Shown here: positions 10,801 to 20,429 of the stretch, piece after piece
Layout of the letters: each line of letters starts with the position of its first letter
Position numbering within the stretch: position 1 is the stretch's first letter
Origin: Chara braunii
Lineage: Eukaryota; Streptophyta; Charophyceae; Charales; Characeae
NCBI GenBank assembly: GCA_003427395.1
Contig: BFEA01000552.1
Coordinates: forward strand, 923,204 to 953,883
DNA: 30,680 nucleotides
Direction of reading: 5' to 3'
Made by a program: the position numbers and the translations under genes
Notes under the pieces: generated by a model
Seen by the model: the letters and a program-made list of their open reading frames with translations, nothing else
Databases searched by the model: none
Told to the model about the DNA's origin: nothing

Positions 10801-11428
10801 ATCCTCTCCGTGAAATGCGGATTCCTTTTGGTCCCGTGGGCGAAAGGAAGAAATGGTTGGGGAATCCTCGGAGCCCAAGGAATTTCTTTCGGAGTGTTTT
10901 CACTTTTTTTTTCCGACTGCATCCCCGAGGATAGGTGGAACGAACAATTCCTCAGGGACTTTACACGCCCGAGGAGTGTCGAACGAGCCCCTATGGGTTA
11001 TTTGGTGGAGAAAATGCGTCCTAGCAATGGAGGGGGCTCGGGTGGAAGAGGGGGAGGTTAAGGAACAGCTGCGGACATTGGTACAGTTCGAGATATTAGC
11101 ACAGTGCCGCAAAGAAACTATTGGACCAGGCACACTCCAGGAGCGACATGGATAAAATTATCTCTTGTTATGGGGAAAACTGGGTCGGAGGAAGGAGGTG
11201 GGGTTGGGTGGCAGAGGTGAAATGGACAGGGGACGCAGCGAGGTCACAACAGGAGCAACAACAAGACCAGCGCCAGGGGAGGAGGTCGAAAGAGATTTTA
11301 GGCTGTGTTTCCGAGATTGGCTAAGTTGGCTAACCATCGATCCCAGGGAGCCGTTGCATCCACACCAGGATTTTGCAGATCCGTTCCCCCCCCCGCCCTC
11401 TAGCCATAATGGAGGTCCCACAAGATGA
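7812..11428 (+). pseudogene. LINE ORF2 remnant: reverse transcriptase and C-terminal region
   Basis: RT motifs in order: TPGIDGFPKEFW, LYKKGDK, YRPITLL, IFIDFKKAYDHIDWDFL (motif A), SVRQGDPTAPFLF (motif B, intact) and SLFADDLTIMV (motif C, intact but in another frame from about 8620). The thumb follows at 8900-9250, DPDEWQW near 9975, and a zinc tail with CQSC near 10322 whose last Cys appears to be Trp. The breaks are TAG 8031-8033, a frameshift near 8610, further frame changes between 8790 and 8835 and near 9140-9170, TGA 9632-9634, TAA 9770-9772, TGA 10415-10417, a 437-bp insertion at 10555 and TAA 11153-11155. The Pro-rich end near 11390 resembles that of the other LINE. Confidence 0.85.
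10555..10991. mobile_element. MITE-like element with terminal inverted repeats, 437 bp
   Basis: The left end GGGGCTCGTTCGGCACTCC matches the reverse complement of the right end: 22 of the outer 24 bases pair. Weaker inverted similarity, including a shared TCCACCTRTCCTCGGGGA, extends over about 100 bp on each side. The flanks are TAT on both sides (10552-10554, 10992-10994), or CTAT if one terminal C belongs to the duplication. It cuts the LINE ORF2, which is recognisable on both sides. It has no coding capacity. The GGGGCT-start TIR and 3-bp duplication resemble PIF/Harbinger (Tourist-like) MITEs. That assignment is inference, since TAT is not the classic TWA. Confidence 0.75.
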
Positions 11429-11543
11429 GATATGAGTGAGATTCTAGAGGAATGGCGGTCCGTTTCTATGCTATTAGGTTGAGTGGACTGCGTCTCGACT
11501 CGGGACCAAAAGGTCAGACCTGGGAAGATAGGGACAGTCGGAT

Positions 11544-11578
11544 GGGACGTTGGACCCGGTTTCCAGCAAAGGTGCTGG
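11544..11578 (+). repeat. Structured dispersed repeat, copy 1 (partial)
   Basis: GGGACGTTGGACCCGG and TTTCCAGC match the start of the repeat found near 25749, 25812, 26160, 26576 and 28568. The stem TTGGA/TCCAG keeps most of its pairing. It lies between the LINE remnant and the LTR element. Confidence 0.6.
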
Positions 11579-11583
11579 ACATC

Positions 11584-11588
11584 AGGTG
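11584..11588. repeat. Target-site duplication of the LTR element, left
   Basis: AGGTG directly precedes the 5' LTR and recurs at 25497-25501 directly after the 3' LTR. Five bases is the usual length for Ty3/gypsy insertions. Confidence 0.7.
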
Positions 11589-12498
11589 TGTGACGAATCA
11601 CTTCCCGACCCTGTGCCATCTTTCGTACCCTTTCTTTTGCTTGTATCATACCAACCCTAGGAAAACCCCGTTTTTAGTTCTTGCTTTCGGGTGCCGCATT
11701 TTCCTTTTTGAGAGCTTTTTCGACTGTTGAGTTCTGTTTTTCTTCTTGCAAAGTCGGGAAATACATGGGAATTTACGTGCGCCTTAGCGAGCGCACTGGG
11801 AATTGGGCTCGGTAGTTAAAAATTCCGGGATAAGCGGAACTTCGACGTGTCCTTTTTGGGTGTGTGAATGTTCTTGGGTGCGTCGGGGAAAACTCTCGGA
11901 ATTTTGCGTGAATACGAATAGGTGTAGGATTTTCTTTTCCCGCGTCTCTTTTTCGCCCGAAGATATGGTAATTTCAATTTTGAATTAGGATAGAAGCAAG
12001 CTGTAACTGTTTCGGTGCTTTTTTTTTTTTTTTTTTTTGACGGCGCCGTGCATGCAAAAGCTTCCTCCTCTCTGTCCCTCGCATCGCTCCCTCCCGCGCC
12101 TCCCTTCCCTTCTCCCTCCTTTTTCTCTCTCCCCGTAACTGTTTTTTCTCTCTCCCTCTCTCTCTCTCCCGCCTTGCTTTCGCGCGCCCATTTTCCTTTC
12201 TTGATCATCTGAATCTTGGACCCGTCTTGCGCCACCTCTCGCGCCTTTTCTCTTCTCACCCTCTACGTCTGGCGTACGACGCCCGGTCGATCCCCTGATA
12301 ACTCCCGCTCGCGAATCAGGTGCGTGGATCGATAGGACCTTCCTATCGCGCGACGAATCTGATTGGTTGAACCTTGAGTTCCGAAGGATCAGCATGGCGT
12401 TCGTAGAGCACTCTTCTCAAAGTCTTCTCCTCCTGCTTCTCCTCTTACACCTCAGCTTTCCTGTCGCCTTCTCCCCCTTCTATCTCCCCTGTCGCAAC

Positions 12499-12505
12499 TA
12501 TAAAA
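12499..12505 (+). promoter_or_regulatory. LTR promoter TATA box (5' LTR)
   Basis: TATAAAA stands in a GC-mixed context after a 70-bp pyrimidine-rich stretch. It is conserved at the same offset in the 3' LTR (23730-23736). Transcription would start about 30 bp downstream, near 12530. The LTR ORF and gag would then both lie on the genomic RNA. Confidence 0.6.
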
Positions 12506-13492
12506 CCCGCAAGCTCGTTCGGAAATCTCTCTTACGTTCTCGACTCCTAAGCCAGCTTGAGGGAAGCAGTGGCTAGGCAGAGTGGGTTGATGCGAGTCGG
12601 AAAGTCCTGCCGGGCTGACGATAGGCTGGCCGGTTGCGCGCTGGATCGCCACGACGGACTGTGGGATCTGGGCGAACTGTGTCGAGTCTACGACAGCGGG
12701 GTGACGATCGCAGTGGTGGGAGATAGCACGCGACGACCGGGATCGTCGGTGCGGGTATCAGGATCGATGATCGGAGTTGAGTGGGTGATTGGCCCGGGGC
12801 CATAGTGGAATTAACGGCGAATGCGCCTTTGTTGCGGATTGTTATCTTTGGCGTGAGTGTGCGGCGGTGACGCCGAACGTTTCTCTTTCCGGACNTTGTC
12901 GTCTTCTATTTTGACTCTNTCTCTCTCTCCTGTCGAATNATGATGCGTCTGAATGATTGTCCANCTTTTGAATGGAAATGAGTCGGCATTCTGTNTGAAA
13001 GNACTTCTTCCNGAACTCTTCCATTAGTTTCCTGGGTAATCCTCCTACGCCAGGACCCTGTCTTCTTGTCTTGTGAACGGTGGATNCGTNTGTACTGAGT
13101 AATGCCATCCATTTTTTTTCCTGTGCATGTCTCATTTTCGCACCTTCCACAGTGAATGCACGTATGGAATGTGTGACTCTTTTGTTGATTAGACGATTGT
13201 TGTCGGGATTTTGTTCGAGAATGCAAGAGTATTTAGATTTGTAGCTCTGTCTGCACTGCGCATGCCATCTGCCTTATGCTGCACGACATCAGCAACCGAG
13301 CCACGAGGCGGCCCTGAGAAACAAGGCGCCCAAGGACCAACATTGTATTGAACTGATCGGACCCGTAGCCATATGCGTGATCAAGCTGATTTGTGTTTGC
13401 TCTCTCTCTCTTGTGTCAAAAAGATTGATTGGGGGACGCGCGAATCGCTTTTGTTCTTAATGACGTCTCAGGATATTTTGTAATTGATTGAC

Positions 13493-13858
13493 ATGTGGAC
13501 TGACAAGTACCCTTCGATCGGGCGTCAGCCTCCCGTATCTCCCATCCCAACGCGACCTTTTCCTTACAGTGAGGAAAGGACACGTGTATGTGAGTGGGAC
13601 GCACGAGAAGCCGTTGCACAAATCGGCGGGCAGTATTACTCTCCGGCCAACCGCTGTTCTGGGTTCGTAGAAGTCGGGTTTGTTATTATCGATACGCACT
13701 TCCCACCTTACTCGGTATTGTTGCCATTTAACGAGTTGATCGTCATTCCGTGGACGGCAGTAGAACCCCACTGGCCGCGCACTTTGTGCACCCAGTGTCA
13801 ACGTTTGGAGCGCTACGAGTCCAGGGGTTTCCACTACCGTGTGCGGAGTGAAGCATAA
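13493..13858 (+). CDS. LTR-encoded ORF, 5' LTR copy (truncated, unknown function)
   Basis: The first ATG after an in-frame stop (TAA at 13481-13483) opens a frame of about 121 codons in the transcribed part of the LTR. It holds PHWPRTLCTQCQR, a CxxC pair, and ends early after VRSEA because five bases are missing relative to the 3' LTR copy. Beyond that point the aligned frame has two further CGA-to-TGA changes. I do not recognise the protein. Differences from the other copy are mostly synonymous, about 9 of 15 by hand count, which hints at past protein-level selection. Confidence 0.45.
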   Translation: MWTDKYPSIGRQPPVSPIPTRPFPYSEERTRVCEWDAREAVAQIGGQYYSPANRCSGFVEVGFVIIDTHFPPYSVLLPFNELIVIPWTAVEPHWPRTLCTQCQRLERYESRGFHYRVRSEA

Positions 13859-14246
13859 AGAAAGAGCCACGTGACTGAAACCCTCCACGCCAGACTCGGA
13901 ACTAACCAGCGAACGACGACGAGACTTGATACGAAAACGGGACACGCAAAGCGTGCCCAAGCCTTTTTGTTCTAAATGACGGGATGTAGCCCGGTGGGAG
14001 GCACGACAATACTTTTTAGATTGAATTTGGATCTTTCCCTCTCTTCCCGCCTTGCCCGCGCGCGCATTCCGCGACGCGCGAAAACGATCGACTTGCTCCA
14101 TCGGACCAACACTGAGGATTTCAGTTCCGTCTGTGTCCCCACACTCAATTTCCAAAAATCCTTGGCACACCCCATCTTGCTGTTTTTCTGGGCCTCTTTT
14201 CTGCACAGCTAACACTCTGAACGGAAGACAGCACAGGGCGTGAGGT

Positions 14247-14259
14247 TGGTATCGGAGCC
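14247..14259 (+). promoter_or_regulatory. Primer binding site, initiator tRNA-Met type
   Basis: TGGTATCGGAGCC, three bases after the 5' LTR, differs by one base from TGGTATCAGAGCC, the complement of the plant initiator tRNA-Met 3' end used by many plant LTR retrotransposons. It primes minus-strand DNA synthesis and fixes the 5' LTR end near 14243. Confidence 0.82.
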
Positions 14260-14382
14260 GAAATGTGTCGGTTCTGATGATAGTAAGTCGAACTGGCGAG
14301 AGGAAGGAGAGACCCTTCACTAGCTCGTCGAGATCGCCCAGTGACCAGGTCTCAGTCTAGTGCGACTGCGCTAGCAATACCA

Positions 14383-15914
14383 ATGGTGGACGGTACTAGG
14401 GTGATCGTTAGCATCCTTGCCCCCTTCCCTTCTTCCCCAACCATACTCATCCCGAGGCTTGGCTGGAAGCTGTCGAAGCTCAAAACTACAGCGCGGCCGA
14501 TCTTCCCCGTGTTCTGACCTTACTAATGCGCAATACATCGCACGAGTGGTTCAGAAAGCATACATGGGTAGATTGAGAGACTTTTAAGCATGCATTCTTA
14601 GCTCGATTCGATACAATCAGTGAAGATGTCGCCTGGTACGTACTCAAAAATCGACCCCAAGGACCAGGGAAACTGTTACCCGATTTCGTTGATCGATTTC
14701 AAACCACATTGGATAAATCCGGGCAAGACGAGAAATGTGCTCGAGATTTGTTTATTGATCACCTTCGAAGTCCGACCTTGAAAGGGAAACTGCAGAAAAA
14801 GGTTCCGTCGAAAACAACCCAGTTATCGGCTATCATTACTAAAGCGTTGGAGCTAGACTTGGCTGATACAAAAAAATATATCAGCCAGGGAGACGAGGAC
14901 ATTACAGATACCATATGGGATGTAACGGCCAAAAGGCGATCATGGCTACAAGCAGTCGAACGGTTTTATCCCCGCCCCGACCATGATCTTCCCGGCGGGA
15001 TCGTTTCCGATATCCCGACTGCCTCTCCTCCATCTCCCGCGGTGAATCAATCGATCGCAGCCGTTAGAAGCAGAACTTCATCTGAACCCCCCTCGCCGGC
15101 CGTAACCAATTTACACCTTGCCCAGATGATCCATACGGCTGCTACCAAGCAGTCCGAATGGATCAGCAACTTGATCCAAATGCAGGCCGCTCATATGGAA
15201 CGGATGAAACAGTTAATGAGCAGGATCATTAAGCCTAACCCAGCTCTCGCTCGGCCTGCCCCTGCATCGTTTCCACTCTTACCTGCCTCGCCTGCTCCAG
15301 GGTTCGCGCCTCAGTTCCCTCATCTAGCTAATCCAGCAGGGAAGATCGAATGCTTTAACTGCAAGCAGTCCGGGCATTTCGCCCGGGACTGTCCGCAGCC
15401 GAAATGTAATCAGCCTCCCCCTGATGCAGCCCCTGTTGCCCTTAATCAAGGACGAGTGGTCGCTCTGATGGATACGGATCAAGGAAGAGAACTCGTGGCA
15501 TATGCCACAGAGCAGCCCTCCCGTTCGATGGCAACGGCATCGACATCGGGAGCTTCTTCCCTCGACGCTGCTGACGTGGTCGATCCTCTCGAGTATCTCC
15601 ATCTCGCAGGCATGATCGGAGCGATCTGATCGGTCCCAGATGATCTCGAGTGGGTCGATCGCGAATCCAATCCAGGACCGCAGTTTCGGACAGGAGACAT
15701 TGATGTACTGAGAACGCTCAAACAGTTAGACATCCGCGTTCCTATCCCCGTAGGGCATCTGCTCACCATATCTGAAGCGGCGAACGATAAACTTTTACAA
15801 CACTGCCAGAAAAATCAAAATCGTTTCACCTATCAACGCATACAACGGATGTTGAAGAAGAAGAAAAAAGGTGAGGAAGTGGTATCCCCTGAGTCGGACA
15901 TCTTAAGAACCTGA
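14383..15914 (+). pseudogene. Gag polyprotein with CCHC zinc knuckle (broken)
   Basis: This is the capsid/nucleocapsid protein that packages element RNA. The retrotransposon-gag core runs from PEAWLEAVEAQNYS (about 14455) through HEWFRKHTW and FLARFDTI to FIDHLRSPTLKGKL (about 14790). A Pro/Ala-rich linker and one CCHC knuckle (CFNCKQSGHFARDC, 15349-15390) follow. The likely start is ATG 14383, which needs a one-base shift in the C-runs near 14425 to join the core frame. TGA at 14574-14576 replaces an expected Trp. TGA at 15627-15629 is followed by 94 more open codons, then TGA 15912. The protease frame opens at 15907, one base forward, so gag and pol overlap by a few bases. That may be a +1 shift site or simple decay. 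Confidence 0.8.
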
Positions 15915-18636
15915 AGCCGCACGCATAGCCGCCATCTCTTTAGTAGAAAAGGATCACTTCGTACGAGCTCGGCCTGTACTATGGAAAAGTGCGGAATGTG
16001 ACTGTGAAGTTTGGGGTAAGCCGTTTAATGCCCTAATCGACACAGGGTCTTCTGCAGTGGCCATATCATTGGAGACTGTTAAAAAGACGGGACGACTTGG
16101 ATCCATTCTTCCTCAATCTGGCAAAGACAACTATGTCTCTGATGATGAGGAAGCAATGAATATTGTAGGCATAATCGAGAACGTGGCGGTAAAGGTCGGG
16201 CGAGTACACGTCCTTGTTAACACACTCGTAATAGATGTACATTCCTACTCTGTGTTGTTGGGATTACCTTGGGCAATGGCGGTGGGCGCACGTCTGCATT
16301 TTGATTTGAAACAATTGGTGCTCACACAAACTGGGGGAAAACCTCAGACTGTTCCTTTGCGGGTTTCCACCCGAACGATAAAACGGGTTCCTAACTCGCC
16401 CCAAATAGGCATGATCCGAGGCATTGATCCCGAGGAGTGCTCCCCTTCGCGCCTTGGGGATGAAATTAGGGAACGAGAATACAAAGAAGAGATGCCTAGT
16501 AAAGAGGAATGGAAGCATCTGGTTGAACTTTTCGAACATGAAACCCCCGAAGAATTTCGAGTGTGCCCCAACACCGCTCGAAGCTTCCACGTGGATTCTG
16601 AAGACAGTGCATTCACGCCTCTAACAACCCAGGTCAGTCCTTCAGTCCTCCTCGGGGAACCCATATTACAAGTTTCCGATCTGGCTGATGATTTAGAACC
16701 CCCTCGCACCGTGTACGAGGGAGCTCTTTCCTTACGAACGCGTTATCATCAAATGGAACAGTATTTGGACGTTTCTGATTTTCCACCCCGATTATTACTA
16801 ACGACAGGAGCCACCATCGCCTTGATTAAACAAGAAGCGGAAACACCGGTAAGTGACGTGCCGAATCTAATGCAAGAAATGACGGATCTAACAGGGCTAA
16901 CTGTGGAACCGACTTCGGTTGGTTCAGAGACTGACGCTGAAACTAAAGAAACGGAGATGATCAGCCCTGCTGAGTCCCAGATGATAGCAACTGTCTTTTT
17001 TGTTCGCATCAGTAGTTCCGTTTTCCCTTGTGTCCATGAGCGACGGGAACGGCCGGTTGATTGGATCGACATGCCCCTTAATATGTCCGGGGAATCGACG
17101 ATCCCCCTCCCGAGTCACGTCCCCGCGGAACTCCGGAAGTCATTAATCTGTGTGTTAAATGATTACGCAGAAGTATTGAGTGTGCATGATAATGATATCG
17201 GCTTAACAAATGTGATTGAGCATGCCATCCTCACAGGAGATCATCCACCCATTAGCTGCACTCCCTATCGATACTCGCCAGCTCAAAGAGCGGCCGCTTT
17301 TCAGCGGATTAAGGAGTTCGAAGCTAATGGATGGATCGAACCTGCAATAGGTCCATGGTTTTTTCCCGTAGTGATCGTACCTAAAAAGGCCGGAAGGATT
17401 CGTATTTGTATTGATTATCGAAAATTGAATGATATCACGATTAAAGATGTGTACCCTCTCCCCCGGATTGATGAATTGTTGGATGTGATTGGGAGTGCTC
17501 GATTTTTCAGCAAGTTTGATGTTCGCCATGGATTCCATCATCTTCTTGTCCGAGAAGAAGATCGTCTGAAAACCGCGTTTGTGCTTTTCGAAGGTACGTG
17601 GCAATGGATTCGATGTCCGATGGGTATCTGCAACGCCCCTGCGACTTTTCAGCGGGCCATGAACATGGCTTTTCAGAATTTCGTACGGAAGACTCGTTTG
17701 ACACAGAGCATCATCAACTACTGCGTGATTGTGTACATGAATGATATCCTAGTGTATTCGAGTTCCTACGAGGGACACGTGCAGCACATCGAATGGGCAC
17801 TGCATGCATTACGAGATGCAGGTTTCAAGGTGGCGCTTGAGAAGTGTCAAGTTTTCCTCACCACCATTTCTTTCCTGGGGCACGTGGTGACAGACAAGGG
17901 ACTCCGACCGGAGCCGCAGAAGGTGGCAGCTGTCAGGGACACGCCAGTCCCTACCACTATCACGCAAGTTCGCGCCTTTCTGGGCCTAGCCTCGTATTAC
18001 CGAAGATTTATCAAGGGCTTCGTGGCGATTACGGGACCCCTCACAAATCTCCTGCGCAAGGATCGGCCGTTGATCTGGACGTCGGAGTGCGATCAAGCGT
18101 TTTCCAAACTCAAGGCTGCTCTCATTTTGCCTCCGGTCCTTATAAGACCGGATCCCGAAAAACCTTTTGTTCTCATCACTGACTGGCAGCCAGAGGCGAT
18201 TTCGGCGATCCTTGCCCAGGTGGGACCGAGCGGACTCGAGAGTGTGGTGGAGTATGCGTCCAAATCCATACCCGCCTGCAAGCGCAACTACGCCGCTCCG
18301 ACGGGAGAATGCTATGCGGCTCTCTAGGGAATCAGTCACTTTCGTGCTTACCTGTACGGGCGAAAATTAACCCTGGTGACTGATCATGAGCCCCTGTTGG
18401 CTCTGAAGAAGTCGAAGGATTACTCGGGCATGATTGGGCGATGGGCAACGGTGCTGCAGAGCATGGACTTTGACATCCGTCATCGGAAGCACGAGAGACA
18501 TGGGAATGCGGATAGATTGACACGACTGCACCGACCTGAGAAAGTTCCGAGGAATGAGGAGGTGATTCCGTGGAACGAACTCGAGCAGAAGATTGGACCT
18601 CGGTACGGCCAAGTGGAGATTTTGTTGAACCAATAA
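15907..18636 (+). pseudogene. Pol part 1: protease, reverse transcriptase, RNase H
   Basis: The frame is open from 15907. Protease: LIDTGSSAV, with the active-site DTG at 16039-16047, and VLLGLPW about 70 residues later. An acidic linker of about 270 residues follows. RT: GWIEPAIGPWFFPVV, VPKKAGRIRICIDYRKLN, FSKFDVRHGFHH (motif A), CPMGICNAPATFQRAMN (motif B), then VYMNDILVYSS, where motif C should read YxDD. The first Asp is Asn (AAT, 17740-17742), which should abolish polymerase activity. Then come SFLGHVV, FLGLASYYRRFI and RNase H (LITD, GECYAAL, LVTDHEPLLAL, with its Asp, Glu and Asp residues). TAG 18325-18327 replaces the conserved Trp after AAL. The frame continues and ends at TAA 18634-18636. 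Confidence 0.9.
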
Positions 18637-18706
18637 GAGACACAAGGACTAATTTGCCTGCTCTACTCTCTCCACAATTCAGCCCCGTCTCTCCCCTTCG
18701 GTCATC

Positions 18707-20429
18707 ATGACTACCCCGCCTGCCTCCACAACCCCTTCTTCTTCTACTAATTCTGCCCCTCTTACTTCCTCAGCTTTCTTCGCCACCCTTCCCGATAAAT
18801 TCTGCTATTTTTGCACGTGTATTGCACGAGTTTATGGGGTCGACTGTCATCCCTTTGAGACCGGATTTGTCGATTGGGTAGAATGTGCCACGTGTGTCAA
18901 CCGTGCGCACGGGGCCTGCGTTCGATATCGGACGAGTAGCAAGGAATGGAGGTGCCCTCTGTATAGAACGAACAAACTCCCCACGGAGGTTCGATTCGAG
19001 GCCGCCCGTACGGACGGTCCTGAATACGACGAAAAATACCAACGGGCGGAAGTCTGGACGGATAAAATTTTATTGGCGAAATTAGCGGGATTATCATTGG
19101 GCCATCTCACCAAACACGACAGACGTAGGGCGACCGAGAGATCTCGGGACTATCGATGGATCAATGGTCATTTGGAAAAGCGTAAAACTGACGGATCGGT
19201 TTCGTGGCTGACAGTTCCCCATCCCTTCCAGAGATATGATTGGATTCGATCTGCTCACGAGGAACAGGCCGCTCATTTCGCGATACGTGTCACAGAGACA
19301 ACTGTAGACCAGAATCGATGGTTGGTCCAATATACGAGATGATGTCAAATACATTGTCGCTAACTGTCTGGTCTGTGTCGCTGATCGCGCCCCTATACGG
19401 GGACCAAACACGATCGTGCCAACGGAAGTAGAGCGTCCTTTCCAGCGAGTCAGTATGGACACGACAGATATTGACGTGCCACCTGGCCCAAATCGCTGTG
19501 AATATTCCATCCTGTTATTTTTAATTGACCATTTTTCCAAATACATCGAAGTTTATCCTTGTAAGACCCGAAAGGCCGCCGAAATAGCCACATACATTGA
19601 ACGATTCCTCTATACCCATCTAGATACGGAAGAAATTCTAACTGACAATGGGTCGGAATTCAAAGGTGAGGTAGAGGAACTGCTTGCGCGAAGGGGCGTC
19701 ACGCGACATACGGCACCCCACGTGTCCCAGTCGAATGGGTTGGCCGAGAATGCCAACCGTATGATTAAAACCGCCCTTCGTAGGAACTTAGCGGCACACG
19801 ACACGCGTCCTTGGCCCGAGATCGTATATCAGATCGTCGGGATCCACCGGGCCACCCCTCACGAGTCTACGGGGTTCACCCTCTTTCAGCTTTGAACTAA
19901 TAGCCTCCCCTATGTCAATTACCGGGGTAACTTGGAAATTGCCGAAGCAGGGGGTAGAGACACGCGTATAGCCCTCAAGGCCAAGGCCAAAAGGTACGCC
20001 GATTTGATGGAACAGGCCCTCCCGAAGCTAGCCCGAAAAAGGCAAAGGATGACCGAGCTGGCCCACGGTAGACAGGTCCGTAGCTACGAGGCCCGGAATG
20101 GAAATGCTGGGCCCCAGTACCAGTATAAATTGGGGGACCTAGTGCAGGTACGTAAATGTGCACGCGACCGGAAACTCGCTCCCAAGTTCTCTGGCTGTTT
20201 TCGCGTTGTCGAACTCGGACCCAATGGCGCTAACACGGTGCGTATTGCGCCTGAGGCTAGCGCCAGCCATAACTCCGTCCCCATCGTCAGACATACCTCC
20301 TACCTCCATCTCCTTCCTCCTTCCGATTTTCCTCCCTCTTCTTCCTCGAAAAGCGAGGAAAACAACGACGATCTAACCCTATTTCCTCTTTCTCCCTCTT
20401 CTCCCTCGTCCTCTCCCACCTCACCATGA
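18707..20429 (+). pseudogene. Pol part 2: PHD-like finger plus integrase, own ATG (broken)
   Basis: The ATG at 18707 lies 70 bases after the RNase H stop, in another frame, and opens with a Ser/Thr/Pro-rich leader of about 30 residues. A PHD-type C4HC3 pattern follows: Cys33, 36, 60, 63, His68, Cys71, Cys83, and Tyr86 where the last Cys is expected (TAT, 18962-18964). The integrase zinc motif has HEEQAAHF, then ANCLVC after a frameshift near 19320. The core has MDTTDID, TDNGSEF and SNGLAENANR (all three acidic residues). The C-terminal part has KLGDLVQVR and KLAPKFSGCFRVVE. TGA 19893-19895 interrupts it. It ends in TGA 20427-20429, overlapping the next ATG. PHD fingers bind histone H3 tails, so a role in choosing insertion sites is a plausible inference. 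Confidence 0.82.

Larger units (their letters stand above)
7812..11543 (+). mobile_element. 5'-truncated L1-type LINE, interrupted by a small DNA element
   Basis: Only the RT half and the C-terminal part of ORF2 are present. ORF1 and the endonuclease are missing, as expected for a 5'-truncated insertion. The protein matches the minus-strand LINE in motif wording (TPGID.FPKEFW, LYKKGDK, RNIQ.NILLVNE, KMNFGPLF, DPDEW), so the two belong to one clade. The 3' boundary is uncertain. Noncoding sequence follows the last recognisable codons near 11428, up to the LTR element that inserted at 11589. Confidence 0.82.
11589..14243 (+). repeat. 5' LTR
   Basis: It begins TGTGACGAATCACTTCCC and ends near GGGCGTGA, just before the primer site. 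It aligns end to end with 22821-25496. The first two thirds differ by roughly 1-2 percent and the last 700 bp by several percent. A TATA box lies 910 bp from the start, so most of the LTR is transcribed leader (R-U5). Compared with the 3' LTR it lacks about 14 terminal bases. Nine isolated Ns lie between 12895 and 13090. Confidence 0.92.

Noticed and set aside
12557-12805. Open frame in the LTR encoding an Arg/Gly/Val-rich peptide, nearly identical in both LTRs
   Set aside because: There are too few differences to test for selection, the composition follows GC-rich DNA, and no motif is visible. It probably belongs to the untranslated leader.
12906-13226. Antisense open frame in the 5' LTR with several Cys, also present in the 3' LTR
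   Set aside because: Its presence in both LTRs follows from the duplication itself. It has no start context, no known domain, and lies opposite the transcribed strand.
15324-16709. Several minus-strand open frames opposite gag and protease
   Set aside because: They overlap well-supported gag-pol coding sequence and show no independent motif.
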